A stretch of DNA of 64,000 bases, from the NCBI RefSeq assembly GCF_963682185.1, contig NZ_OY821667.1, positions 3,733,501-3,797,500 of the forward strand. The letters are read 5' to 3'. The DNA comes from an uncultured Cohaesibacter sp. GTDB lineage: Bacteria; Pseudomonadota; Alphaproteobacteria; Rhizobiales; Cohaesibacteraceae. The notes beneath the pieces are model-generated. The model saw nothing but the letters and a program-made list of their open reading frames with translations, ran no database searches and was not told where the DNA came from. The translations under genes and the position numbers were made by a program. Below, in pieces: positions 19,097 through 28,131 of this stretch (positions are counted from its first letter, which is position 1; every line of letters starts with the position of its first letter).

Positions 19097-20764
19097 ATGG
19101 TGCTTCACATCGCTCTTATAACACCTTCGCGCTATGATACCGATGGCTATGTTCAGCAATGGAAGCGTCCGGTGATGGTTACCCAGGCGCAGGCCGCCAT
19201 CAAGGCCCTTCTTAAGGATTGCAATGATCGCGAGGTGCTGGGCGAAGACAGTGAGATATCTTGCGAAGACCATTACGAGATTTTCGGCCCTGTGCCGATT
19301 GAGGGCATCGTCGCCCGGATAAGGGAGGCGGGGCACGGAGCAGTCTTTTTAACCGGCGTCCTGAGTGCCTTTTTCCCGCGAGCGCTCGATCTGGCCCGCA
19401 TGTTCCGCGCCCATGATATTCCGGTGGTCATCGGCGGTGTGCATATCAACGGCATCAAGGCCCTTTTCAAGGACAATGACTATGGCTTGCAGGATGCTCT
19501 GGATATGGGAGCCTCGCTCTTTGTCGGGCAAGCTGAAGGGCACCTGGATGATCTCTTGAAAGACCTCAACGCCAATGAGCTCAAACCGGTTTACGACTAT
19601 CTCAGGGATCTGCCGGATCTGAGTTCAGCGCCGATGCCAGCCTATGATGTCGACACGATCAAGAAGAGTTTTACTGGCGTCGTGCCGATCGAAACCAGCC
19701 GTGGCTGTCCGTTCCGCTGCACCTTCTGCTGCATTCCCAACACGCAAGGGGTGGAAATGCAGATGCGAGACCCGCAGGTGATTGCGGACTATGTGCTCGA
19801 ATATGCACGCAAGGGCGTGAAGACGTTTTTCCTGTCCGATGACAACATCGCCCGCAACAAACGCTGGGAAGAGGTCTTCGACAAGCTGATTGAAATGCGT
19901 CGCAAGCACAAAGTGGGCTATGAACTGATTATCGAAGCCGACACCGTCGCTTACAAGATTCCCCGATTCATCGAAAAGGCAACCGCTGCAGGGGTTACGG
20001 ATGTCTTTCTGGGTCTTGAATCCATCGATCCGGAAACCATCAAGGCCGCAGGCAAGAAGCACAACCGTGCCGCCAATGTGCGGGACATGTTCGGCTCATG
20101 GTATCAGGCCGGAGCGGTCACTATTTCGGGCTTCATCATCGGCTTCCCCGGCGAAACGGAAGACAGAATATTGAGCAATGTCGACACGCTTGTGAGCGAA
20201 TATTCAGGCGAAATCTTCACGCTCTCGGTGCTGACGCCGTTGCCCGGCTCGGTGGATCACAAGCGTCTGCACGAGAAGGGGACCTATATGGACCCTGATC
20301 TCAATAATTATGATTTGGGCCATTTCGTTTTCAATCACGATACGCTGGATGAAAAGTCAGTCGAGCGCCTGACGCCGCGCATCGTGCCCAAGGTCTATTC
20401 CCTGCGCCGCGCCTGGACCATCATGCTGCAGGGTTTGCGCAATCCAACCAAGGCTGTCACCAATTTTGCATGGACTGTTGGCCTCACCCTTGGCTATCGC
20501 GTAGGCGGCACCGGCGTCTATGAAGTCGGATCGGGGCGCTACCGCAACCGGCATCTGCGTCGTCCGGGACTGGCCAAGGAGCCCTTGCTGGTCTTCTATC
20601 CGAAATACTTCTTCAAGGATGTCTGGGGCATCTTGCATGCCGGTTTCTATCTGGCTGCGTTGCGGAGCATGCTGTTCGTCGCCAAACGGAAGGTGGCGCG
20701 AGAGCGGGCCGCAGCAGAGAAAGCACGGGACAGTGTCGCCGCAGGTGCCAAGCAGACGGTTTGA
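19097..20764 (+). CDS. B12-binding radical SAM protein
   Basis: 555-residue protein: N-terminal cobalamin-binding-like fold (about 1-150, with VVIGGVHINGI), a radical SAM domain (about 190-400) with the cluster motif C204-PFR-C208-TF-C211, and a C-terminal helical, basic tail. The SAM domain includes GLESIDPETIKAAGKKHN and ISGFIIGFPGETEDR. Members of this superfamily methylate unactivated carbons or rearrange rings (BchE, hopanoid and antibiotic methylases). The canonical B12 motif DxHxxG is not obvious, so cobalamin use is uncertain. No pathway partners; a response regulator lies 186 bases downstream. Substrate unknown. Confidence 0.85.
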   Translation: MVLHIALITPSRYDTDGYVQQWKRPVMVTQAQAAIKALLKDCNDREVLGEDSEISCEDHYEIFGPVPIEGIVARIREAGHGAVFLTGVLSAFFPRALDLARMFRAHDIPVVIGGVHINGIKALFKDNDYGLQDALDMGASLFVGQAEGHLDDLLKDLNANELKPVYDYLRDLPDLSSAPMPAYDVDTIKKSFTGVVPIETSRGCPFRCTFCCIPNTQGVEMQMRDPQVIADYVLEYARKGVKTFFLSDDNIARNKRWEEVFDKLIEMRRKHKVGYELIIEADTVAYKIPRFIEKATAAGVTDVFLGLESIDPETIKAAGKKHNRAANVRDMFGSWYQAGAVTISGFIIGFPGETEDRILSNVDTLVSEYSGEIFTLSVLTPLPGSVDHKRLHEKGTYMDPDLNNYDLGHFVFNHDTLDEKSVERLTPRIVPKVYSLRRAWTIMLQGLRNPTKAVTNFAWTVGLTLGYRVGGTGVYEVGSGRYRNRHLRRPGLAKEPLLVFYPKYFFKDVWGILHAGFYLAALRSMLFVAKRKVARERAAAEKARDSVAAGAKQTV

Positions 20765-20950
20765 GAGCAAACTGCCTGACCAGTTTAATGGCTATCAATC
20801 TATGATGCTGGTCTCCATGCGACAAAATCGCATATGGGTATATGCGCATGTGCGTCCTAGTAAAGATTCATAAACGCTTTGCATTTACACTTTTGGCACT
20901 GTTGATCTATCCGCATATCCTTGCGGAGGATCGCGGGTGCGGAGTTGTAT

Positions 20951-21469
20951 ATGCCTGTAACTGTTCTTTCGGCGTTGAGAGTACTGGTCATCGAAGATAG
21001 TGCGTATATGCGCACGATCATTCGTACCATTTTGCAGGGGCTTGGAGTCCGCGAAATCTTCGAGGCAGAAGATGGTGGCGTTGGTCTTGAAAAGCTCGAG
21101 CAGCTCTCTCCTGATTTGTTGGTCATAGATTGGGTTCTGCCCATTCTGGATGGGCCGGAACTGGTGCGTCTTGTACGCAATCCGAACCACCCAATGGGTA
21201 CGGTTCCGATTATCATGATCTCGTCCTACGCCGAAAAGCACCGCATCATGGAGGCCAAGCAGCTTGGCGTGCATGAATTTCTGCGCAAGCCATTTTCGGC
21301 CAAGGATATGTATCTCAGGATCGTGGCCGCCACATCAATGGATCGCCCCTTCGTGCGCACCGACAATTATTACGGCCCGGCACCACGAGAGTCCGTCACG
21401 CGACGGGCTGGCGATGGAGCCGCCGACCTTGGACAGTCTGGAGTTTCCGTGCCAACTGCCTTTGCCTAA
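20951..21469 (+). CDS. Single-domain response regulator (CheY-like) with short C-terminal extension
   Basis: 172-residue receiver protein. Acidic pocket VIED about residues 13-16, phospho-acceptor D60 in LLVIDWVLP, the switch Ser in IIMISSYAEK and the conserved Lys in LRKPFSAKD are present. The receiver ends near residue 130, and about 40 residues (NYYGPAPRESVTRR) follow with no known domain. There is no output domain, so it probably works by protein interaction in a phosphorelay or motility pathway. No kinase is adjacent. Confidence 0.9.
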   Translation: MPVTVLSALRVLVIEDSAYMRTIIRTILQGLGVREIFEAEDGGVGLEKLEQLSPDLLVIDWVLPILDGPELVRLVRNPNHPMGTVPIIMISSYAEKHRIMEAKQLGVHEFLRKPFSAKDMYLRIVAATSMDRPFVRTDNYYGPAPRESVTRRAGDGAADLGQSGVSVPTAFA

Positions 21470-21487
21470 GGCGGAGCCACATCCAGC

Positions 21488-22597
21488 TTATCGAACGATT
21501 GTCAGACTTTCTGCTGCGCGTGTCACGCCGGTATAGAGCCAGCGTGTCCTATGGTCACGAAAGGCCCAGCTTTCGTCAAACAGCATCACATTATTCCACT
21601 GCGAGCCCTGTGCCTTGTGAACGGTCAGCGCATAGCCATAGTCAAAGGCATCGCCCTTCTTGCGGACCGTCCAGGGGATTTCTCCCTCATGCTCTTCAAA
21701 CAGCATCTTGGGAATCTTCAGCGGGACACGGCCGGACAACTCATGCCCCAGCTCGGGTGAGACGCGCAGCTTGAGATCTTTGCCCGTGCGGCTCGTGACC
21801 TTGTCGACGATCCAGATGCCGCCATTCAAAAGGCCCTTCTGATGATTGTTACGCAAGCATACAAGCTTGTCACCAACCCGCGGATAGGGCCCCTCGAATT
21901 CCTTCAGCTCGCGCAGGCGCTTGTTATATTTCTGACGGGTCAGATTGCGCCCGACGAGCACCTGATCGGCTTCAAGCACCTGTTCGGTTTCAAGGCCGCG
22001 CCGACCGATTACTTGCACGGCACCATAGTCGCCATACTCCGGCGTCTTGCCTTCGCGCACGTCCTGCGCCAGACGGATGATCGGATTGTCCCGCGCCTGC
22101 CGGTGGATTTCCGTGAGCATGATATCGGGCTCATCTTCGGTGAAGTAGCCACCGCCCGAAACCGGTGGCAGCTGTGCCGGATCGCCCAGCACGAGCACTG
22201 GCTTGCCGAAGGAAAGCAGGTCCGAGCCGAGCATTTCATCGACCATGGAGCATTCATCAATGATGATCAGATCGGCATCATGGGCCGGACTGTCGCGGTT
22301 GATAACAAAGGCTGGCACGTCATCATCGCGCTCCTCGTCATCACTGGTGTCCGGTCGGTAGATCATGGCATGAATGGTGCTGGCACCTGCGCACCCCTTC
22401 TGGCGCAAAACTTGCGCAGCCTTGCCCGTAAAGGCTCCAAACAGAACGCTGCCGTCGATCCCCTCTGCAAGATGGCGTGCCAGCGTGGTCTTGCCTGTTC
22501 CTGCGTAGCCAAAGAGGCGAAAGATCGGTTCATCGCCGCGCTTGATCCAGTTATCGACTGCTTTGAGCGCCGCATCCTGCTGTGGTGACCAGTCCAT
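21488..22597 (-). CDS. ATP-dependent RecD-like DNA helicase (SF1B)
   Basis: 369-residue helicase of the RecD/Dda type. Walker A is GYAGTGKTTLA with K36, Walker B LIIIDECSMVDE, a Q-motif-like start WSPQQDAAL, and the C-terminal UvrD-like motif ALTVHKAQGSQW followed by YTGVTRAAESL. It has the two RecA-like cores but not the long N-terminal part of RecD2, and no RecB or RecC neighbour. Compact helicases of this type are common in Rhizobiales chromosomes and may be involved in repair or fork processing. It stands alone and converges on the response regulator. Confidence 0.9.
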   Translation of the reverse strand: MDWSPQQDAALKAVDNWIKRGDEPIFRLFGYAGTGKTTLARHLAEGIDGSVLFGAFTGKAAQVLRQKGCAGASTIHAMIYRPDTSDDEERDDDVPAFVINRDSPAHDADLIIIDECSMVDEMLGSDLLSFGKPVLVLGDPAQLPPVSGGGYFTEDEPDIMLTEIHRQARDNPIIRLAQDVREGKTPEYGDYGAVQVIGRRGLETEQVLEADQVLVGRNLTRQKYNKRLRELKEFEGPYPRVGDKLVCLRNNHQKGLLNGGIWIVDKVTSRTGKDLKLRVSPELGHELSGRVPLKIPKMLFEEHEGEIPWTVRKKGDAFDYGYALTVHKAQGSQWNNVMLFDESWAFRDHRTRWLYTGVTRAAESLTIVR

Positions 22598-22862
22598 TCT
22601 TGCCTCGCAACAAACGCAAAGCGGCCGCAGATGCCCGTTCTACGGCGCGGCAGCTTCGTTCTTCGTGGAATCCGATGATGGAATCACTTTGACGGATTCG
22701 TGTTTGGTTGGCCAAGACTGTCCAAGCACGGGCAAAATATCAAGTCGATTGCTCGACTTTGTATCGATCTATGGAAAGATGACTATGGAGAGACGCAAAG
22801 GGCGTTGCTCAAGGAACAAGGCAACGGAAACGTGAAGGGGGATAAGACAAGTCAGGTAATGG
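22598..22862. other. Intergenic region; no gene seen
   Basis: With the terminator at 22863-22902 this makes about 330 bases between the helicase start and the end of the TetR gene. It should contain the helicase promoter. No RNA gene or plausible ORF was recognised. Confidence 0.5.
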
Positions 22863-22902
22863 CAAAAGCCCCTTGGCGCTCACTTGGCGTGCAAGGGGCG
22901 TT
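22863..22902 (-). terminator. Terminator after the TetR-family gene
   Basis: On the minus strand GCCCCTTG (22899-22892) pairs with CAAGGGGC (22875-22868), with an inner GCC/GGC pairing, followed by TTTT. Confidence 0.75.
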
Positions 22903-22928
22903 TAGTCGTAACTGGAAACCGGGCGATA

Positions 22929-23588
22929 TCAGGCCCGCAGGCGGATGCGTTCCTCAGTGTCCCTAGAGCGGACCTCCCGGTCGATCAGGGTAGCAAAGTG
23001 AGGGGACAATCCGGACAATTGGTCAAGCCCGATTGTCGCAAGCCGGTTTTCCGAAGAATCCAGTTTTGAATAGTGCGCAAGACCGATCAGAATAGTCATC
23101 ACATGATGCAGACTCAAGCGTCCCAGATCATTTTCACTGGCGCTTTCCTGCTTGATGCGATCAATCAGTCGAGAGAGACCCGCTGTCAGGCTGGCATATT
23201 GATCCTGAAAGATTTCGTAGGATTGTGCATCCTCCGCATTCAGTTCACTCAGTCCATTGAAAATCAAGCAGCCGCGCCCCCGACCTTGGTCGGCAAGGAA
23301 ATGGCTGAAATCGAGAATAAGATCCACCAGCACAAGGTCTGGCTGCTGATCATCCTCGACCGGACCGCTCTTCATCAGTTCTTTTAACGGAGAGCTTTCA
23401 AGGTATCGTTCAAGAACAGTTGTAAGAATACCTTCGCGAGATCCGAAACTATTATAGAAGCTGGATCGTTGTATTTTCATCGCGTCTACCAAAGAACTGA
23501 TAGATGTACGCACGATGCCATCGGCCCAAAAGCAATTAGTTGCAGCTTCAAGTACAGTCTCTGAGTCGAATTCTTTAGGTCGGCCCAT
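22929..23588 (-). CDS. TetR-family transcriptional regulator
   Basis: 219-residue TetR repressor (an ATG one codon earlier is equally possible). The N-terminal DNA-binding domain shows VLEAATNCFWADGIVRTSI and LVDAMKIQRSSFYNSFGSREG, with the usual HTH recognition helix. The C-terminal domain contains a segment like those of the AcrR/YcdC class. It probably controls itself or the DegT-like gene upstream on the same strand. A perfect 16-bp palindrome at 23700-23715 is a candidate operator. Ligand unknown. Confidence 0.9.
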   Translation of the reverse strand: MGRPKEFDSETVLEAATNCFWADGIVRTSISSLVDAMKIQRSSFYNSFGSREGILTTVLERYLESSPLKELMKSGPVEDDQQPDLVLVDLILDFSHFLADQGRGRGCLIFNGLSELNAEDAQSYEIFQDQYASLTAGLSRLIDRIKQESASENDLGRLSLHHVMTILIGLAHYSKLDSSENRLATIGLDQLSGLSPHFATLIDREVRSRDTEERIRLRA

Positions 23589-23699
23589 CATTCCCCCTAG
23601 GTCATGCGTTTGACAGATTGGAACTACTATAACTGTAAAATTTACCTCTCAATTTTAGATCTAGCAATGATATTGCCCAATAAAATTTAAAATATGTCG

Positions 23700-23715
23700 T
23701 ACTAATACATTAGTA
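23700..23715. promoter_or_regulatory. 16-bp palindrome, candidate TetR operator
   Basis: TACTAATACATTAGTA: half-sites TACTAAT and ATTAGTA around AC. It lies about 112 bp upstream of the TetR ATG in an AT-rich 314-base intergenic region (23589-23902) that otherwise shows nothing. Confidence 0.5.
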
Positions 23716-23902
23716 GATAGGAGGGAATGGGGAAAATTGTCAGGTCAGAAATTATATTAATCCTATGCATAATATTATTAAATCTATGCAATTGGATTGG
23801 TCTGTACAGAATGGAGAAATGCTAAAATGTCTGCCATACATTTGATGTTATTGATACATTACAGGGCATAGAATCAAGACTAGGTGTATTCACTTAGCAC
23901 TT

Positions 23903-25078
23903 TTAGGCTGGGTCAGTCGTAGAGATCTTAAAGCGCTCAATTGTGGCGATCATTTGTTTTTGCTCGCGGCCAGACAAGTGGTTGCCTGTGGGTAAACTGA
24001 TTGCACCATCACTCCAACTCGCTGCATTCGGGAAATTACCAACTGATTCTTGTGAAAAAAAGAATTTCAACTTATTAAGACTGCGGTAACTCTGGCATAT
24101 CTGGAAGCCCGCATCATAGAGGCTTTCGAAGAGCGAAGCTCTTTTGAATGGCTCTAGACATACCGGATAACTCTGCAATATCCGGATACATTCTTCCGAA
24201 CGCATGAGTGTCTGGAGCCCTGCTTGGGCGAGGTGATCATCATACAGGGCGACCTGTTTCTTGATCACTGATTGAGTGTTCAGGCTATAACTAATGCAAT
24301 TTTGAAAATAGTGATCCTGATCGCCGGTCAGTTGCCCAACCAGATCGACATAGGGGGCCTCTTCGGCTTCTGGCTCGAAGCTTTGAAACAGGCGATCGGC
24401 GATATCATGCTGTGCGGTCCAGTAGGATAGCCGTGCATGATGATCTTGATTGCGCGTGACAATGAAAGCTGGCAACTCGCCTTCAACATCGCGCCATCCG
24501 GGAAGACACCCGACCAAGAGGTCACAATGAGATGCCGGGCTATCACTTTGCCCCAGAGAGAGAAAGGCATCGGAGCCATCCTCGATTAAGGCAATCGAGC
24601 GGGCTCTCAATTGCTCGTGCAAGGCCTGGTGGGAGGCAACTTGCCCATAGAGATGGCAAAGGACAACACAGCGCGTGCGTTCGGTGATTGCACCCATCAC
24701 CGCATCATGATCAATGAGCCGCGTATCTGCTCGCACATCAACCAGAACAGGATGAGCCTTTGCAAGCAGGATGGCATGCACGATACCTGCTGGTGCCAGT
24801 GCCGGAATAATAACGTCATCGCCCGGCGCAACATGGCAGGCAAGCAGAGCCGTATAAAGAGCGCTGGACCAACCTGTGCCATAATGGACATGAGCATTCT
24901 TGAAGTGATGCTGCAATATGGTGCGCGCCGTCTCGTTGTCGCCCGATGCGTCAATGCCAGTTGGCAGGTTGTCTGCTTGATCCGTATACATGGACACATC
25001 CATCTGACTCGCCGTGACAGACTCTTCATGGTGAAGAGCGGAAGGCTGTTTATCCAATGGAATTGTCTTGTTCATCAT
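23903..25078 (-). CDS. DegT/DnrJ/EryC1-like aminotransferase homologue without the PLP lysine
   Basis: 391 residues with the fold signature of sugar aminotransferases (DegT/AHBA synthase): HYGTGWSSALYTALLA, GDDVIIPALAPAG, PVLVDVRADTRLID, VVLCHLYGQ and IALIEDGSDAFLSLG. Where active members have SFxxxKxxxxGEGG, this protein reads LPGWRDVEGELPAF, so the Schiff-base Lys appears to be Trp and the GG is lost. The Asp that contacts the pyridine ring (IED) is kept. It may be a non-catalytic sensor or binding protein, or a dehydratase-like variant. No sugar-nucleotide genes are nearby. Family sure, function unknown. Confidence 0.8.
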   Translation of the reverse strand: MMNKTIPLDKQPSALHHEESVTASQMDVSMYTDQADNLPTGIDASGDNETARTILQHHFKNAHVHYGTGWSSALYTALLACHVAPGDDVIIPALAPAGIVHAILLAKAHPVLVDVRADTRLIDHDAVMGAITERTRCVVLCHLYGQVASHQALHEQLRARSIALIEDGSDAFLSLGQSDSPASHCDLLVGCLPGWRDVEGELPAFIVTRNQDHHARLSYWTAQHDIADRLFQSFEPEAEEAPYVDLVGQLTGDQDHYFQNCISYSLNTQSVIKKQVALYDDHLAQAGLQTLMRSEECIRILQSYPVCLEPFKRASLFESLYDAGFQICQSYRSLNKLKFFFSQESVGNFPNAASWSDGAISLPTGNHLSGREQKQMIATIERFKISTTDPA

Positions 25079-25245
25079 GTCGGTGCCTGACTTTTTGCTG
25101 CTATGCCGTCAGGCTAAGGGACAGGCGCGCAACAAGCGGTTAATCCGGCTCCGGAAGGCGGATGGTTTCCCCCCTCTGACCCCAGTCTTTTTCCTGTGTG
25201 GTTAAGAAAATATTGTCTGCCGCAATGGGCTAACCCAGCGTACCG

Positions 25246-26160
25246 TCAGGAATTGAAGAACTCGTCGTCTTCAATATCTTCAGCAGGCTCCAGCGGGCTT
25301 AGATAGCCTTCCACCGCATGCACCTGATCGCGGAAACGACGCAGATTGTCCACCACCACAGACCCGCCGAGGCGGGTGCATTCGGCCAGAATAAGCTCGC
25401 AAGCCGATGCCGCTGGCACCAGTGAGGGCAGCAACTGCGGCCCCGTCATGGGAACAAACAGCCCCATATTGGCAAAGGGCACCGCCGGAGAGGACATGGT
25501 GTCGGTTATGGCAACAATCTTGCAGCCGCGTTTCTTGGCGACCGTCAGCAAGCGCCCACCCTCGGATGCATAGGGCGCAAAGGTGAAGAGGATGATGAGG
25601 TCCTTTTCGTTTGCCTGTCCCAGAACATCGAAATGCGAGCCGTCCGGACTCTCCAGAAGCTGGATCTTGGGCATCGCAATCTGTCCTGCATAGGCCAGAT
25701 AGTGGGCAAAGGCGAAAGACGAGCGATAGCCGGACACATAAACCCGGTTGGCATCCAGAATGGCCTTGGCGATGCGCTGCACAGCTTTTTGCGTATCTGG
25801 CTGGAACAGGCTGGTCAGGTTGCCAAGGGTTGCTTTGCCGATTTCGAAGAAGATTTCGGATTCCCCATCCCAGCGACCGTCTTTTTGAAGCGCAGCAGCG
25901 CGATCTTCAAAGCGCACGTCGCGCGCTTGCACGCCTTGCTGGAATACGGCGCGGAAAGGCTCAAAGGTTGAGAAGCCAACCACCTGTGCCAGACGCACCA
26001 CCGTTGACGGATGGACATCGGCGGCCTTTGCCAACTGACGCACCGATTTGAAGGCAACGTCGGCCGGATTTTCCAATATATAGGAGGCTGCAACCTTCAT
26101 CTGGGGAGAGAGGTCTGCATAGGACTCCCAAATCTCTTGGCGAAGGTCATCCAGTGTCAT
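25246..26160 (-). CDS. MurR/RpiR-family transcriptional regulator
   Basis: 304 residues: N-terminal HTH_6 domain (about 1-75; QLAKAADVHPSTVVRLAQVVGFSTF) and a C-terminal SIS sugar-phosphate-binding domain (about 125-260; ANRVYVSGYRSSFAFAHYLAY and LIILFTFAPYASEG). RpiR proteins sense phosphosugars or related ligands. ATG at 26160 follows AAGAGAGCC; an ATG five codons earlier is also possible. It is divergent from the BKACE-like gene, which it may regulate; inference only. Confidence 0.92.
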   Translation of the reverse strand: MTLDDLRQEIWESYADLSPQMKVAASYILENPADVAFKSVRQLAKAADVHPSTVVRLAQVVGFSTFEPFRAVFQQGVQARDVRFEDRAAALQKDGRWDGESEIFFEIGKATLGNLTSLFQPDTQKAVQRIAKAILDANRVYVSGYRSSFAFAHYLAYAGQIAMPKIQLLESPDGSHFDVLGQANEKDLIILFTFAPYASEGGRLLTVAKKRGCKIVAITDTMSSPAVPFANMGLFVPMTGPQLLPSLVPAASACELILAECTRLGGSVVVDNLRRFRDQVHAVEGYLSPLEPAEDIEDDEFFNS

Positions 26161-26437
26161 GGTGGCTCTCTTCATTCGGCATCATGGGCAGGCGAGGCAA
26201 TGATGGATCGGGAAATCCGGGCTCGCCGAGTGAGTGTCTGGCTTCTTATTACATAAGATGGCCTAGTTTGGCAAAACAGCTATATTCCCCTTTTAAGCTG
26301 CGGCAGGCAGAGGGTGCAAGTCTTGCTTGTTAATAGTTAAAAATGGTTTCTCATTTGCTCCATTCTGGTGTTAAGCTTCTGATATTTAATAATGGTTTGA
26401 AGACATGTCTCTTCGTTGATTGCTGGAACACCCTTTA

Positions 26438-27292
26438 ATGCTCGGAATCCCGAAACCCCTGATTATCGCAATGTCTGCCAATGGTCTGAAACGGACAAAG
26501 CGCGACCATCTTTTCCTACCCGTCAAATTGGCTGAACTGAAAGCTTCGGCGCTTGAGGCCCGCGCGTCCGGTGCGGCCCTATTTTCCTGTGCGCCACGCG
26601 ATGAGCGCGGGCTTGTGTCTCTGGACAAGGCCGTTTGTAAAGAGACTGTAGCGGCGCTGCGAGAAACACTGGAGGAGAGCGCCCTAATTCAGCTTGAGCT
26701 GGATTTGAGTGACATTGGTGCAGTGGAGAGCTGCGCGCGCCTTTTAAGCGATGTGAAGCCTGACGCCTGCCTCTTGCCCTTTAGTCAGCTTTTTCCGCGT
26801 GATGGCGACGAAAATGATGAGGACGGTGCAAGGGATCTGCTTGATGTGTGCGAAGAATTGGGGATCGGCGTCCAGTTCTCCATGACAGATCCGACCGATG
26901 TCGATTGGTATTATGCATTTCGCCAATATGGCGTTATCCCCGAAAGCCAGCGGGCTCTTCTGTTCATTCTGGGCGAAGATGGCGAGGAGCCCGCCAGCAA
27001 TGTGCATCACTTGCGTAAATATCTTGCCGGGCTGGATAAACTTCACTTGCTGGAGACCGTCCGCTGGTCGGTGGCTGCATACGGCTCTCAGGAGGCGGTG
27101 TCTCTGGCCGCTGCCATCGCCATGGGTGGACAGATTGCTCCGGGGTGGGCATATAATGTCCACACAGTGGATGGAGAACCCTATAGTAGCCAACAGCAGC
27201 AGGTTGCCTTGTTCGGACAGTTGGGCATGAGTCTTGGTCGTCCTCAGGCCAGTGCCTTTGAAGCCCGCACCTTGCTGTTTGGTCCCCGCTGA
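26438..27292 (+). CDS. BKACE (DUF849)-like protein with degenerate active site
   Basis: 284 residues resembling beta-keto acid cleavage enzymes, Zn-dependent TIM barrels that split beta-keto acids with acetyl-CoA. Family landmarks align: SANGLKRTKRDH, LPVKLAELKASALEARASGAAL, PRDERGLVSLD, VRWSVAAYGSQ and the C-terminal FEARTLLF. But the metal motif HxHxRD is replaced by SCAPRD, and the GGHxRxGxED segment is GGQIAPGWAYN. It thus probably lacks zinc and this chemistry. Start is uncertain (TTG 26420, ATG 26438 or 26471). It precedes a NUDIX gene by about 107 bases. Confidence 0.75.
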   Translation: MLGIPKPLIIAMSANGLKRTKRDHLFLPVKLAELKASALEARASGAALFSCAPRDERGLVSLDKAVCKETVAALRETLEESALIQLELDLSDIGAVESCARLLSDVKPDACLLPFSQLFPRDGDENDEDGARDLLDVCEELGIGVQFSMTDPTDVDWYYAFRQYGVIPESQRALLFILGEDGEEPASNVHHLRKYLAGLDKLHLLETVRWSVAAYGSQEAVSLAAAIAMGGQIAPGWAYNVHTVDGEPYSSQQQQVALFGQLGMSLGRPQASAFEARTLLFGPR

Positions 27293-27399
27293 AAGCTGCC
27301 AGTCTGTCCATACCAGGGCTGGCAGAGAACAACCGCCCAAACAATCACTGCCCACACAACCGCTGGCAGAGCAACCCAAATTCAATAAAGGCACATGAA

Positions 27400-28017
27400 A
27401 TGTCGGATCGCTTCCTTCCTCGGCGTGACAAGACGGACGCTGAGCTCACCAACTGCGAACTCCAATATGATGGCTTCATCAAGCTGTCCACCTGTACGCT
27501 CTCCTTCACCAAGAGCGATGGCGAAAAGGTAACGCTTACGCGGGAAATCCACGACCATGGTGAGGCGATTTGCGTGTTGCCCGTCGATCGCGAGCGCCGC
27601 GTCGCCCTGTTAGTGCGCCAGCTGCGCGCCGGCGCGCTCTATAACAAAGAAAAGGATCCCATGATCCTCGAGGTTGCTGCCGGTCTGATCGATCCGGGCG
27701 AAGAGCCCGAACAGGCGACCTTGCGCGAAGCCGAGGAGGAGCTGGGTTTCCGCATTTCCGATCTTCAGAAAGTGTCTAGCTTCTACATTTCGCCGGGCAC
27801 ATTGACCGAACGCCTCTATGCCTATCTGGCTTCCTACAGCCTTACGGACCGTGTCAGCGAAGGCGGCGGGCTGGCCGAAGAGGGCGAGGATATCATCGTT
27901 GAGGAAATCGCGCTGGACGAGTTGGGCGAAGCCGTGCTGCAGGGCAATCTCAGGGACGCAAAGACCATCCTTCTCATCCAGCATCTGATGTTGAGTGAGC
28001 CCGAGTTGTTCTTCTAA
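27400..28017 (+). CDS. NUDIX hydrolase, ADP-ribose/nucleoside-diphosphosugar type
   Basis: 205-residue NUDIX pyrophosphatase. The Nudix box GX5EX7REUXEEXGU is complete (GLIDPGEEPEQATL followed by REAEEELGF, about residues 92-114). The N-terminal beta-sheet domain and the later SPGTLTERLYAYLA resemble NudK/ADP-ribose pyrophosphatases, which hydrolyse GDP-mannose or ADP-ribose. Substrate cannot be fixed. Cotranscription with the BKACE-like gene is possible. Confidence 0.92.
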   Translation: MSDRFLPRRDKTDAELTNCELQYDGFIKLSTCTLSFTKSDGEKVTLTREIHDHGEAICVLPVDRERRVALLVRQLRAGALYNKEKDPMILEVAAGLIDPGEEPEQATLREAEEELGFRISDLQKVSSFYISPGTLTERLYAYLASYSLTDRVSEGGGLAEEGEDIIVEEIALDELGEAVLQGNLRDAKTILLIQHLMLSEPELFF

Positions 28018-28047
28018 CGCACTGTCTGGCTTCTGGCTTGAGGTATG

Positions 28048-28077
28048 AAAAAGGCCGGCGATGGATCATCGTCGGCC
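28048..28077 (-). terminator. Terminator of the dehydratase gene
   Basis: On the minus strand GGCCGACGAT (28077-28068) pairs with ATCGCCGGCC (28062-28053) with one mismatch, followed by TTTTT. It may also serve the converging NUDIX gene. Confidence 0.75.
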
Positions 28078-28131
28078 CTTGGTCTTTGAGGCTTGTGAAA
28101 TGCTTTGAAGATCTTCGACCAGAGGGTCGGG

